Positions 54,661 to 64,000 of a DNA stretch of 64,000 nt are shown here, piece by piece. Every line of letters begins with the position of its first letter. The first letter of the stretch is position 1. Source of the stretch: Epiperipatus broadwayi (Eukaryota > Onychophora > Udeonychophora > Euonychophora > Peripatidae); the NCBI GenBank assembly GCA_028023455.1, contig JAQFVV010006543.1:620001-684000 (forward strand), in the 5' to 3' direction. The notes beneath the pieces are model-generated. The model saw only the letters and a list, made by a program, of their open reading frames with translations. It had not been told where the DNA came from and ran no database searches. The translations under genes and the position numbers were made by a program.

Positions 54661-57290
54661 ATTATAATATATTTTAATTTTGTATTGTTTTCTTTTAAAA
54701 ATCAGCTTATTAACATTTTTTTTTTTGTCATTAACAGTTGATATTCATTTTTATCTGTATTGCTGACATCAAATTATCATCCAAAACTTTCTCATTTTTT
54801 ATATATCTTACTTTAGTTTCAGGTATCTGTAAAGGTATATTTCTTTTATTATTTTTAATTGATTTTTTAATTCCCTTTTGCTTTATTTGATTTATATTAA
54901 CATTACCTTTTTTTGTTATTGCATGATAATTTTCTTGGTTTTTTAATAGCCTCTGGATTTATTGAGTCGAGCATGTCATATCTATTCTTTGTTTGTTTGT
55001 TTTTTCAATTGTTTTTTAGATACCTTATCTGTTATTCTTTTTTTCTTTGCTACCCATTTTATCCTTCTCAATATATATTTCTTCTATGTTATCATTTTCT
55101 TAGTACAATGATTTCATTCATTTCTTTAGTTTCATAGCATATATTCCTCTTATAAAATTTTGTATTACATTTATATTATCTTTCAAGTTAAGCATAAATA
55201 TCATATATTATGTTTGTATTATAATTATGTACTTTATTATAACTGAATTCCATTAGACTAAAAATATTTTTTGTATTTGTGATTTTTTCTTTCCCAATTA
55301 TTTATTTATTGTCATTATTTGTTATACTATACCAATCATTTAATTGATTGTCAACACTATCAGTGAATACTATATCTGTACAATAAATAAACAAGCTATC
55401 ATTTGATATATCTTCCTTTTTTAAGATGAAAATTAAAAGGCAAATATCATTTGATAATTGTTTTTCTATATTTATATTATCACATTTTATAAAATACAAA
55501 AAAGGAATAAAATAATTTTCTTTGTTTTATCATAATTAATTGAGGTTTCTTTTTTTATAAATATTACAACCAAATATCTTTTTTTGTTTCATTTCTATAA
55601 CCATGTTACCCAATTCATCTTTTTTGTTTTCTTACTGTGAGGGTTCATTAAAACAGACTGGTACACAATTAATTTGATTAGAAATATTGTAGTTACAAAA
55701 TGTTCATTTTTTCACATCTAATGTCTTTGTCAAATTTTTTAAAATTATCAATTAATAATTTTCTACATACCACACACTTAAAGATAGAAAATTGAAAATA
55801 GAACATTTTAGTTTTTTTTCTGTCAATAGGAAACAGTCCACATGAAAATACTTACCACAGTGCCTAGCACATTTTGGAATCGGTCAGAAGTGTACTCCTA
55901 TGGACAAAGATTACTTTTTTGTTTCAAAACTTTCTATCATATTGGTATCACCAAACACATTTTTGGGGATAATATTTATAAATAACATATCCCCATTTCT
56001 TTTATTAATAAAGCAATTATTTTATACAATATTGGTTTTCTTTGTTTGTATAAAATGGCAATCAATACATCAAAAGACAAATTTATCTTTAAACTAATAT
56101 TTATATTATTTATTCCTCCCCCCCCCCTCTATTTTTAAGATCATACAAACTAATAAAATATACAGCTTTGGAACATAATCAATACATTTAATTGTTTTGT
56201 CTGCCATTAATAGGTAGACTAGAAATGTAACAGGTCCGGGTCTCATATAATGATATTTCAATTTATATTATTTATAAATAAACAGCTTTTAGAAGCCATG
56301 AGATGATTATGGTAAACTTTACCGAAAGTGCACTCTGCTTTAGGTTATAAAGAAGAAAGAAGCCATACTGTTACGCAGATGAACAAATGCATGCAAATTT
56401 AAATTACAAATACAAGCAAAGGAAAAAAATCAATGTTATATATATTAATATAAATTAATTGTATTGAAGCACATAATAATAGCATCGGTATAATATTGCT
56501 TTTATTTTGTTTGTTTTTTAAATATGTATAGTTTAAAGAAATTATATCAACTTCCCAAAATATGTTATTACGTTCGATTTACAGTCTTCACAAAAATGAA
56601 TTAATGGAGAATTTTAAGAGATGTAAATAAAATAATTCACACATCTAGAATTAAAAGTTACAATCCTAAATGAGGTTTTTGTAATTCCATGTTCTAATGA
56701 CATATTATCATATACTAATTTAATCAAAAATGACATGTTTGTTATCAATTATATCATTCATCTTCTTTATGTAAGATTTATCGGTACTGTTCAGTGTGCT
56801 GTGTACTATGCTTTTTTATCTTTATAAATATATTTAAAATATTTGTCCTGAAGTTTTTATAATTTATTTTATATTCAATTAACTGCATGAGTTCTGAATA
56901 ACAGTACATTAAAGTGTTGAAAAATAATTGTTTTTAATTTAAATTGAATATTTCATCTTAAAATCATGTCCATGATTTTAAAAGCTATATTAATCATTAT
57001 TTGAAAACGACTATTAAATAGAAGTCTAGTAGACAAAATAGTGTTGGACAATAATATATTTTTTGGGGTTTTTTTTGTTATTAATATTTCTAATGGTAAA
57101 GGTATAATTTTTTTTGTATAAATTTGTTTATATATTTGTGTTTTTTCCTCATGATTCTTCATGTAAATGTAAAGTTGTCACAATGATATATGTACCAGTA
57201 TGTCTGATTTTTTTATATTCTGGTTGTACAATTATTAAGCTCAATAAAGTTTCTTTTGAAAAATAAAATAGGTTCTAGATCTTTTTGCTT
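54661..57290. other. No gene identified
   Basis: AT-rich, plus-strand T-rich for the first kilobase, which could be a badly decayed upstream part of the minus-strand LINE. No motif is readable. A C10 run lies at about 56118. The frames at 54913, 55302, 55900 and 56953 carry no recognisable domain. Confidence 0.45.
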
Positions 57291-58250
57291 TAAACTTCTG
57301 CTCCCATTAATATAATATTTACCATTATCAATTATGGTTCATTTTTTTAAAATTAAGATACTAAATTACAATTTTTAATGTTTTGTTGCATGTTGTTGAC
57401 ATCATACCAATTGTTAAAATTGTAATATTTTATGAACATTTGGATATTGGAGTTTTAAAAATATATTAATATCATCTGCAAAACAAAATACTTTTTTCAT
57501 CTTCAATAGATAACAAATTAGAGGTATAAATAGAAAAAAGAATAGAATTTAAAATTCTTCCTTTGGGGAATTTCATATTTATAAGTAATCATAATAAAAG
57601 ATTCTCCATTGAGATTAATAAAAAAAGAAGTCAAAACTTTTAAAAGATTGACTAATAACCCAATTTTGTCTGCTTTTATTAATAAATTGTATGATCTACT
57701 CTGTCAAAAGCTTTAGATAAATCAAAGTAAATAACATCAGCATTGACTTATATGTTAATTGCTTGTACACAATCTTTGATATATATAGAAAGTTTGTTTC
57801 AATTGTTATTGTATTGGCAGAAAACCTTGTATAGGAGAAGGAATAATATTTTTAATTGATTTGTAATTCTATTATACATCGCTTTTAATGACTTAAAATC
57901 AGACTTTCCCTCCAATTTACAAATTGGTACTATTTTTGCACTTGTCCAGCAAATATAAAAAAGTTTTTAAATCTAAATGAAATATATTTGACAAAGTAGA
58001 AGCTCAAAGATAAATGATTATATCTATATTATCATGTGCAATACTTCTTTTATTTTTCAAAGATCTAGGATGAAATTATAAACTCCTGTATTACTACACT
58101 AGTTTTATTTATTAAATTACTGTTTTCTATAAGATTATTAGCAAAACAATAATTATGCAAACTCACATTAGTATGATATATATAAGATCAGAAATATTTC
58201 ATAAAATCATCTGGCTTAAAACCAGTTTCTTTTGCCAATGAGATGCTCCT
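57291..58250 (-). pseudogene. Jockey/CR1-like LINE RT fragment
   Basis: On the minus strand: TSAKIVPICKLEGKSDFKSL (a W-K-x-A-x-V-P-I-x-K block, about 57950-57890), then ADVIYFDLSKAFDRVDH (57745-57695), KGRILNSILFSIYTSNLLSI (a PQGSxLxPxLFxIY block, about 57560-57500) and FCFADDINIFLKL (about 57485-57450). The catalytic FADD is intact here, unlike the other LINE copies in the window. The frame is broken by several stops and shifts. The plus-strand region 58000-58620 may hold its decayed upstream part. Confidence 0.8.
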
Positions 58251-59149
58251 TCATGATACTTCATAATTTCCTTGAGTTATTGCATATATTATTTTGTACA
58301 TTCTCCATGTATATGTGAAAACCCTGTTTTTTATTTTTTTTTATCAAAACTTGTTAAGTTTTTAAGTTATCTAAAAACATTATTTCTGATGAAGTTATAA
58401 AAATATCATTTTTCCTTTACAAATTTAATAAATTTTCTTAAAAAAAACACTTAGGATATTTAGTGGATTTAAGACATTTATTGGATTAAATCTATCTATA
58501 CTATTAAGCAGCAAATCTTTAAATATTTCCACTACTTTTAAGGCTTCATTATCATTATGTATTTCTCCCAGTTAATGTTTGTAATTGCTGTATATAAATG
58601 AAAATAATTACCTCTAGCATAATTTATTTTGACCAGTGATATGGATCTCTAATGATACCATTTTGAGTGCAGAATAATGATGAGATTTCATCACTAGTGG
58701 GTATACACATTTCTGGATACTATTCAGCAGATAATTGGTGCATATTAGATCTAAAGTATTATAACAGTTTTCTTATAGTTGAAAGGAAAAGTAGAAATAA
58801 ACACAAAAATTTTGTAGATATTTTTTTACATTTTCCTGAAATAACTAAAAGATTAAATAATTTTGAATTTGAAATAAAATTTTATTATAAACAGTTAGAA
58901 AGGTCTAAATAAATAGTTTTTTTTTGTAATTCTGATTTTGAATTTGAAAACAAGCATGTTTTATCATAATACATCTGATAATTTATATTATCTATTTTTG
59001 AAAATCTTTTAATTAATGCTTGTATACATTTCTTTTATCTATTTTTAAAAATAATCTTTGTAGATTATATTTGATTAAAATTGTTTTTAATCAAGATAAG
59101 AAAAAAGCAGTTTTTAATTAAAAACAATGTGTTGTTTTCACCCTAGCAA
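58251..59149. other. No gene identified
   Basis: AT-rich. The 81-codon frame 58667-58912 is charged but has no recognised motif. Confidence 0.45.
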
Positions 59150-59477
59150 TACAAGACTATATGTTTGGATAAAAAGATTGTAGTTGTTGGCTAATACAGT
59201 TGGCAGTAATAAAAGCTAGCTACAGAGATGACTAGCAAAGTTTTACAAAAAACTACATGAAGATGTAAGAGTGCAATGAAGTATCTGCTCTAGTTCACGA
59301 TGGTGGAATTTCAATCCAAGACTATAGGTTTGGATAAAAAGATTGTAGTTGTTGGCTAATAATTTTTAGAGAAGCAGTTGGCAGTAATAAAAGCTAGCTA
59401 CAGAGATGACTAGCAGAGTTTTACAGAAAACTACATGAAGATGTAATAATGCAATGAAGTATCTGCTCTAGGTGGAA
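59150..59477 (+). repeat. ~170-bp tandem duplication
   Basis: Two units start CAAGACTATATGTTTGGATA (59152) and CAAGACTATAGGTTTGGATA (59320). Both contain AAAGATTGTAGTTGTTGGCT, AAAGCTAGCTACAGAGATGA and TGAAGTATCTGCTCTAG. The second has a 14-bp insertion (ATTTTTAGAGAAGC) and the spacer differs. Confidence 0.9.
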
Positions 59478-59726
59478 TTTGAAGTCATTTGTGGGGAAAT
59501 GGATCACCTTCCAATGTTAAAATTCATAGCTACAAATGTGTTTTTGGAAAATAGCTTGCTGGTCTCAAGCCCATCAAATCCTGGACAGAAAGAAGATTAC
59601 TGCAGACCAACTCACTTAAACTATGCCTATCCTAGACTGATCAACTCATCAAGAGAATTCCATCAGCTTGATGAAGAAATAGTTATACATATGCTGTTGT
59701 ATCTATATGTAGAGAAGCATCAATAA
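59472..59726 (+). CDS. Uncharacterised 84-residue ORF, doubtful
   Basis: The frame starts at the end of a tandem duplication and encodes MEFEVICGEMDHLPMLKFIA, then FLENSLLVSSPSNPGQKEDY and RLINSSREFHQLDEEIVIHM, ending near AATAAAC (a possible poly-A signal at about 59723). Amino-acid composition is more balanced than chance frames here. No domain, signal peptide or membrane segment is recognised, and no splice evidence is clear. It may be a scrap of a transposon ORF or of a retrocopied gene. Confidence 0.3.
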   Translation: MEFEVICGEMDHLPMLKFIATNVFLENSLLVSSPSNPGQKEDYCRPTHLNYAYPRLINSSREFHQLDEEIVIHMLLYLYVEKHQ

Positions 59727-61554
59727 ACATATATACAAAAGTGAATTGATTTTAAATAATTAATTTAAAAGGCATTTAAAAATTTCTATATTTAATTTTA
59801 AAATGTTATGATTAGTTAAATGTGACCTGTGATAGTGATATATATATATATATCAAGATTGATATCTTAAATAATTTCTACAGTAAAAACAATATTTAAA
59901 AATTTATATATTTAAAAGAAAGCAAGTACATAAAATTTTGCTTGAATGAAATGATTGATTTATTAACAATCTTATTTTAAGAAAAAAAGACATTTTAAAT
60001 TTAAAGATGTTGATAATTAATTAATCAACAATCAAAAAGAGACCTGTCAAAAAAAATTGACTTTCTTTTTAAAAGAAGAAAAAGAAAACTATAATCAAAA
60101 AAGAGAAAACTTACTAATTTATATATATTTTCTAAATGGAATTAATTATGAAAGATATTTTTAATAACTTTATTGTTTTGTCAAAACAAAAATATCATAT
60201 GATGTAAACAGAAGTGTGTGCATAAATGGCTAAATGCACACATATATATATTAAATCTTGTCCTATAAAAAGGACAATAAATTTTTGCTATTATTAAATA
60301 TGTATTATAAAAATGAATTTCATTTATAGATTTATGACAATATTAAATAATTATATCACACTGATATGCAATGGCATATTTAACTTAGTATGAGGTATTT
60401 ATATCATTTAACTTAAAATGGTAATCATTTATTGTATTTTATTAGAACATATATGTAAACCACAATGTAATAATGTGAATTTTGTATTAATTATGTAAAT
60501 CACAATGTGAGTTTTTATTGTAATTAATCAAAATCAGAAGGCTTTTAAGTACATAGCCATCTTCTAAAGACCTTAATTTGAATTTATTTTCTTATTGTTG
60601 TTAATAAACTTGTATTTCATTGATAAAATTATTCCAGTGAACTTAATTCTCAATTTTTAGATTATTATATGTATTGCATCATCTTTTGGTCACAATACAG
60701 TAATATACCTTATGTTTTCTGAGCTAGATTCATGCATAATGGTCTGGTATAAAGAAGAGGATATATATTAGTGCAGGAGCATTCCAGTTTGGCATTGTTT
60801 TAGTTTTGGTCAATATACTATATTTTAGTTTAGTTTAGTCTTATTAGAAATTAAGTTTATAGTTGGCCAGTCCATTAATGATACTAAGTGATCAGAGCAT
60901 TGATGATGGTCAGCATGTTTTAATATCCCAGCATTATTGTTTTATAGTTGTATAATCTATGGATTAGCACTTAAGTTTGTGCATCCAAATTAATGTTTAA
61001 ATAATTGCTCCAAGTTGGCAATGGCTTAATAGTTAGACCCATTTCAAATCCAGTCACTAAATTGACTATTGATGTATTTTCATTGTTGATCATTTATGAT
61101 GATGAATGGTTATTTTGAGTATTACTTACTTTTACTTATTATAATACTGATTGATGGTTGGTTAATTATGCTTATATTTAAGATAGCTGCTGATTTGGGC
61201 ATGATCTCATGCTCTCTTATAATATGATTCTTTATATTTATATTTTTGGATATTAAAAATTACTTTAATATTTAATTTTAAAATTTTCATTATTTAAAAT
61301 ACTTTTCCATCACTCCACATTTACCCCATACCCTTCATTCCCCATCCCATTATAGTATAATTATGGTCATTGAATATATCTGACTTATTTTAAGTACAAA
61401 AATTTAAATAATTGTGTTAAAGGATTAAATTTAAAATTATTATTTTGACAAACATTGCTTTTATAATATGCATTATTTATGCCCATCACAATTCTTATTT
61501 TATCCTATATATATATAAATTAGTAATCTATGTCTGTATTCCAATTATAAACAA
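59727..61554. other. No gene seen
   Basis: AT-rich. Around 60740-60800 a GGTATAAAGAAGAGG string is followed by AGTGCAGGAGCATTCCAGTT, which looks like a core promoter or LTR segment, but neither an ORF nor paired repeats support it. Confidence 0.4.
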
Positions 61555-61618
61555 ATATATATAATTCTTCGAAAAACAATACAATAATTAATACAGTAAA
61601 TAATATTAGCAGCTTGTA

Positions 61619-61819
61619 TTAGCTTCAGTATTCTTTGATCATGATGTTACATGTAGATATGTTTTTGATTTTGATTTTAATAAAGTTAAGATTTTATGTA
61701 TTGAAAGAAATAATAATAAACGTAAAATTAAAGAAGCTATGTTAATAAGAAACGAAAAGCAGCATTTGATAAATAAACAAGCTGCTAATATAAAAATTAA
61801 TGAATTGTGGGAAAATTGA
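61619..61819 (+). pseudogene. Penelope-like element C-terminal fragment
   Basis: A 66-codon open frame without its own start reads SVFFDHDVTCRYVFDFDFNK, VKILCIERNNNKRKIKEAML and QAANIKINELWEN, then a stop. These correspond to the FDH, IER-N-KRKIKEA and ANIK-x-ELWE blocks of the 8831-9079 copy. This is the part after the GIY-YIG core; the core and RT are absent. Too short for the usual ORF length cut-off because it lacks an ATG. Confident family call; it belongs to a lineage related to but distinct from the 8-9 kb copies. Confidence 0.85.
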
Positions 61820-61877
61820 TGTATGATGTAATTGTTTTTGTAGAATTTATAACGGTTTTTTGTAACTGAATTTGAAT

Positions 61878-61919
61878 ATAGTTGATAATGACTACTTAGA
61901 TAGTCGAAAGTACTTCTAT
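61878..61919 (+). ncRNA. Hammerhead-ribozyme-like motif after PLE ORF (locus C)
   Basis: Stem I ATAG (61878-61881) with CTAT (61916-61919); core TTGATAA (61882-61888) plus T; stem II GACTA/TAGTC (61890-61894/61901-61905) with loop CTTAGA; GAAA (61906-61909); stem III AG-TA-CT, expected cleavage after T61915. All elements of a type I-like minimal hammerhead are present, 58 nt after the ORF stop. The only core departures from CTGANGA are C3 to T and G8 to A, which could still pair with each other. Known: hammerheads occur in PLE terminal repeats. Activity is untested. Confidence 0.65.
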
Positions 61920-61998
61920 TAAATTATAGTAGATATTTGTTTTAAAATATTATTTACTGTATTAATTATTGTATTGTTTTTCGAAGAATTATATATAT

Positions 61999-62668
61999 AT
62001 GAATGTATATTTGTCCATTATGCTTTGCTAAAGCATACTCATAAATACAAACAATTACTTAAATAAACTAATCACCTTCTCAATGATCCTCCTATGTAGC
62101 ATCTTATAATCCAATTCACAGCAGACAAAGTATGGAAATTTATAAATATTTTTAATCATTATTAAAATATTATTTGTAATTAAGTACTTTCTGTGATAAT
62201 ACCTATATAATACAAATAAAATTCTCACATTTATATTAAAATCTTTTGTTTAATTTACATTAAAAACAACCCATTAACAAAACTATTATAAAAGTGACGG
62301 TTTTTTTATAGGTTAGGTAAAAAACTGATGTCTTTTTAAAATAAGAAATATCTCTAATGCTTCTAGATTGGATTTTAATGATTTTTTGTAAAGCATTAGG
62401 GAAAATACACAAATTTTCCAATAACAGTTAAGAATTATTTAATTCAATTTCAATCTATATTGCATTAAATAGGAAGTTTTGAATGTGGATATAACTACAA
62501 GTAACACATTTCTTGAGTCAAATGAGCAAACCTCCATCTCTAGATACTATAGATAGTAATTTATCACTTCTAAAGACTTTATACCTATCCAATAATTTTT
62601 TATCACAGATATTCTCCTTTAGCCATATTTCAGTTAGATATAATGTTACATCAGCAATCACCATTTTT
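61999..62668. other. No gene seen
   Basis: AT-rich background between the PLE tail and an M1 MITE. Confidence 0.5.
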
Positions 62669-63035
62669 TATGCTTATACAAGCTGTTAAAACAGTAACAA
62701 ACTCATACAGTGGTGCCACTAGTGTAAGCCTTAGTAATCAGAAGATGCAAGAAGATTTATCTAATGCTTACTCATCCAATATGTCCAGACTAGTTTCTAG
62801 CTTACAGCTTTCATAAGTAAGGAGCCTTGGATCTGAGAGCATTGTGCCTAGATCTTAGGATCTAATGTAACCCTCTCATAGCCACCTTATACTTATTTAA
62901 TTAACTATAAAGTTAGGAGCTCAAGATGAAAACACAATAAAGTTTACAATCCAAGGTCATTTGCTTGTATAGTTATATAGATCTGATTTAGTTCACTATA
63001 ATTACTAAGGCTTGCATTGGGTAATGGTGAAGAAT
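62669..63035. mobile_element. M1 MITE, copy 5, with one decayed arm
   Basis: ACAAGCTGTTAAAACAGTAAC, ACAGTGGTGCCACTAGTG and AAGCCTTAGTAATCA match the family's left arm. The right side keeps only ATTACTAAGGCTTGCATTGGG at about 63000. The interior string CTAGTTTCTAGCTTACAGC with CTTTCAT is shared with the 29783 copy. Confidence 0.75.
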
Positions 63036-63529
63036 TTACTCTTGATTTAGATATGTGATTTTTTTAAGATTTTATGTTTAATTGTATATACCTTTATGCA
63101 CAATTCTCTTATATTTTATAAATAAATATTTAATATTTTTTAGTCATCAATAATATATATATATTGATCAAGATGTACAGACATTACTATATTAATTGAA
63201 GAATTATTTTCTCCTTTAGTGATATATTTTATTATCAATAGAATTGATATATTTATTATTTAATCTTCCATATGAAGAGGGTAAGTTATTTTATTTTCAG
63301 ATTGCACATCATAACACACAACTGATGCATTAAGTTTGTCCGTTAGATATTCAATAGTATCTTTATCAGTCATTATCATAACAATTCTTGTGAGAAAAAA
63401 ACTTTTTATAAACTATTTTTGATTTCCCAGTCAAAATGTTGGGATTTGTGTGAGTTTCTATTTTATCTTTTCTATTTGCTTTTCCCCTATAAATGTTCTT
63501 TTTGTATGACTCCATATAAAGCCATCTTA
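63036..63529. other. No gene seen
   Basis: AT-rich background with no motif, repeat or inverted structure noted. The minus-strand frame 63366-63614 runs into the SINE and is not a gene. Confidence 0.5.
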
Positions 63530-63615
63530 CATGGTTTGGCATAGTTGGTAAAGTAGCCAACTTGGGATCAGCAGGTTGTGGATCGAGTCTTGTGCTCACA
63601 GGTCTGGCACTCAAA
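63530..63615 (+). mobile_element. tRNA-derived SINE head (family S5)
   Basis: TTTGGCATAGTTGGTAAAGT (A-box region) and GGTTGTGGATCGAGTCTTGTG (a degenerate B box GGATCGAGTC) are spaced as in a tRNA. The 3' body is not defined, and only an AT-rich sequence with ATC/ATT units at 63748-63780 follows. Confidence 0.6.
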
Positions 63616-64000
63616 CTTCTTATGAACTCCCCAGCAATAATGTCATATGTCTTTTTTTTATTTCTCTATCTCATCTAATTAATTTGGTTACCATATCAGT
63701 TTTTTTTGTGTATAGTTTTTGGTTTCTTTATATAGTTATTTATTTTATCATCATCATTATTATCTTTATTATTACTACCAGATGATTTCACTAATTTAAT
63801 TCAAGTCTAAGTGATTTCATTCTGCTTTCCTTTTATTTTTATCATTTTTAGTGCCAATATCAGTATCATTTTTATAAAATTTACCCATCTCTTTCAGAGT
63901 AGTCCACTTTAATATTATTATGAGATGATTGATTTCCATTAAGAAATTTATTATTAGTTTGTTTTTTAGGTTCCCTCTCCCCTTTTTTTAAGGATGTTCA

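Larger units (their letters stand above)
61555..61998 (+). mobile_element. PLE tail flanked by ~53-bp perfect inverted repeats
   Basis: 61555-61607 is the exact reverse complement of 61946-61998 (key strings AATTCTTCGAAAAACAATAC and GTATTGTTTTTCGAAGAATT). Inside are a GIY-YIG C-terminal fragment (61619-61819) and a hammerhead-like fold (61878-61919). The architecture equals that at 42127-42694 but from a different lineage. Exact arms suggest a recent event, gene conversion, or both. Confidence 0.9.

Noticed and set aside
63366-63614. Minus-strand 82-codon ORF with a proline-rich start
   Set aside because: Its start is the antisense of a tRNA-like SINE head.

Overview
The window is AT-rich, intron- and repeat-dominated DNA from an animal nuclear genome, almost certainly an invertebrate. 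The evidence is Penelope-like elements (PLEs), several lineages of non-LTR retrotransposons (LINEs), tRNA-derived SINEs, many fold-back/MITE-like elements, mini- and microsatellites, and one GT-bounded coding exon. I see no bacterial operon, rRNA or CRISPR array. The species cannot be named from the sequence; the AT-rich AC/AT low-complexity DNA and RTE/PLE content would suit a mollusc, chelicerate, cnidarian or flatworm.

Layout. 1-5 kb: fold-back repeats and a 5'-truncated RTE-type LINE (+). 5-10 kb: a SINE relic, a ~1 kb tandem satellite, a large palindrome made of two inverted PLE tails, and a threefold SINE-like tandem. 10-18.5 kb: mostly unique sequence holding the only credible host coding exon (16287-16458, +). 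18.5-24 kb: an RTE tail and a nearly complete but dead RTE-type LINE (-). 24-30 kb: SINE composite, fold-backs including a ~450 bp palindrome, and a 27-bp minisatellite. 30.6-34.6 kb: a ~4 kb APE-type LINE (-), decayed. 35-42 kb: unique AT-rich DNA, fold-backs and a SINE cluster in inverted and direct repeats. 42-46.4 kb: a PLE cluster with three copies from two lineages, broken by a 500-N assembly gap. 48-58 kb: SINEs and four LINE fragments. 58-64 kb: a tandem duplication, unique DNA, a PLE tail with 50-bp inverted flanks, a MITE and a SINE.

No set of genes works together here; the window is mainly an archive of retroelements. All retroelement ORFs are broken (stops, frameshifts, lost catalytic residues). 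The most interesting signal is non-coding. Three PLE tails from different lineages each carry, within 60 nt after the GIY-YIG stop codon, an RNA that can fold like a hammerhead ribozyme. Its three helices covary between loci, and its core reads TTGANAA instead of the canonical CTGANGA. That double change converts the known C3-G8 tertiary pair to U3-A8. Two of these tails are flanked by inverted copies of the sequence just downstream of the ribozyme. All readings were made by eye, without alignment or folding software.
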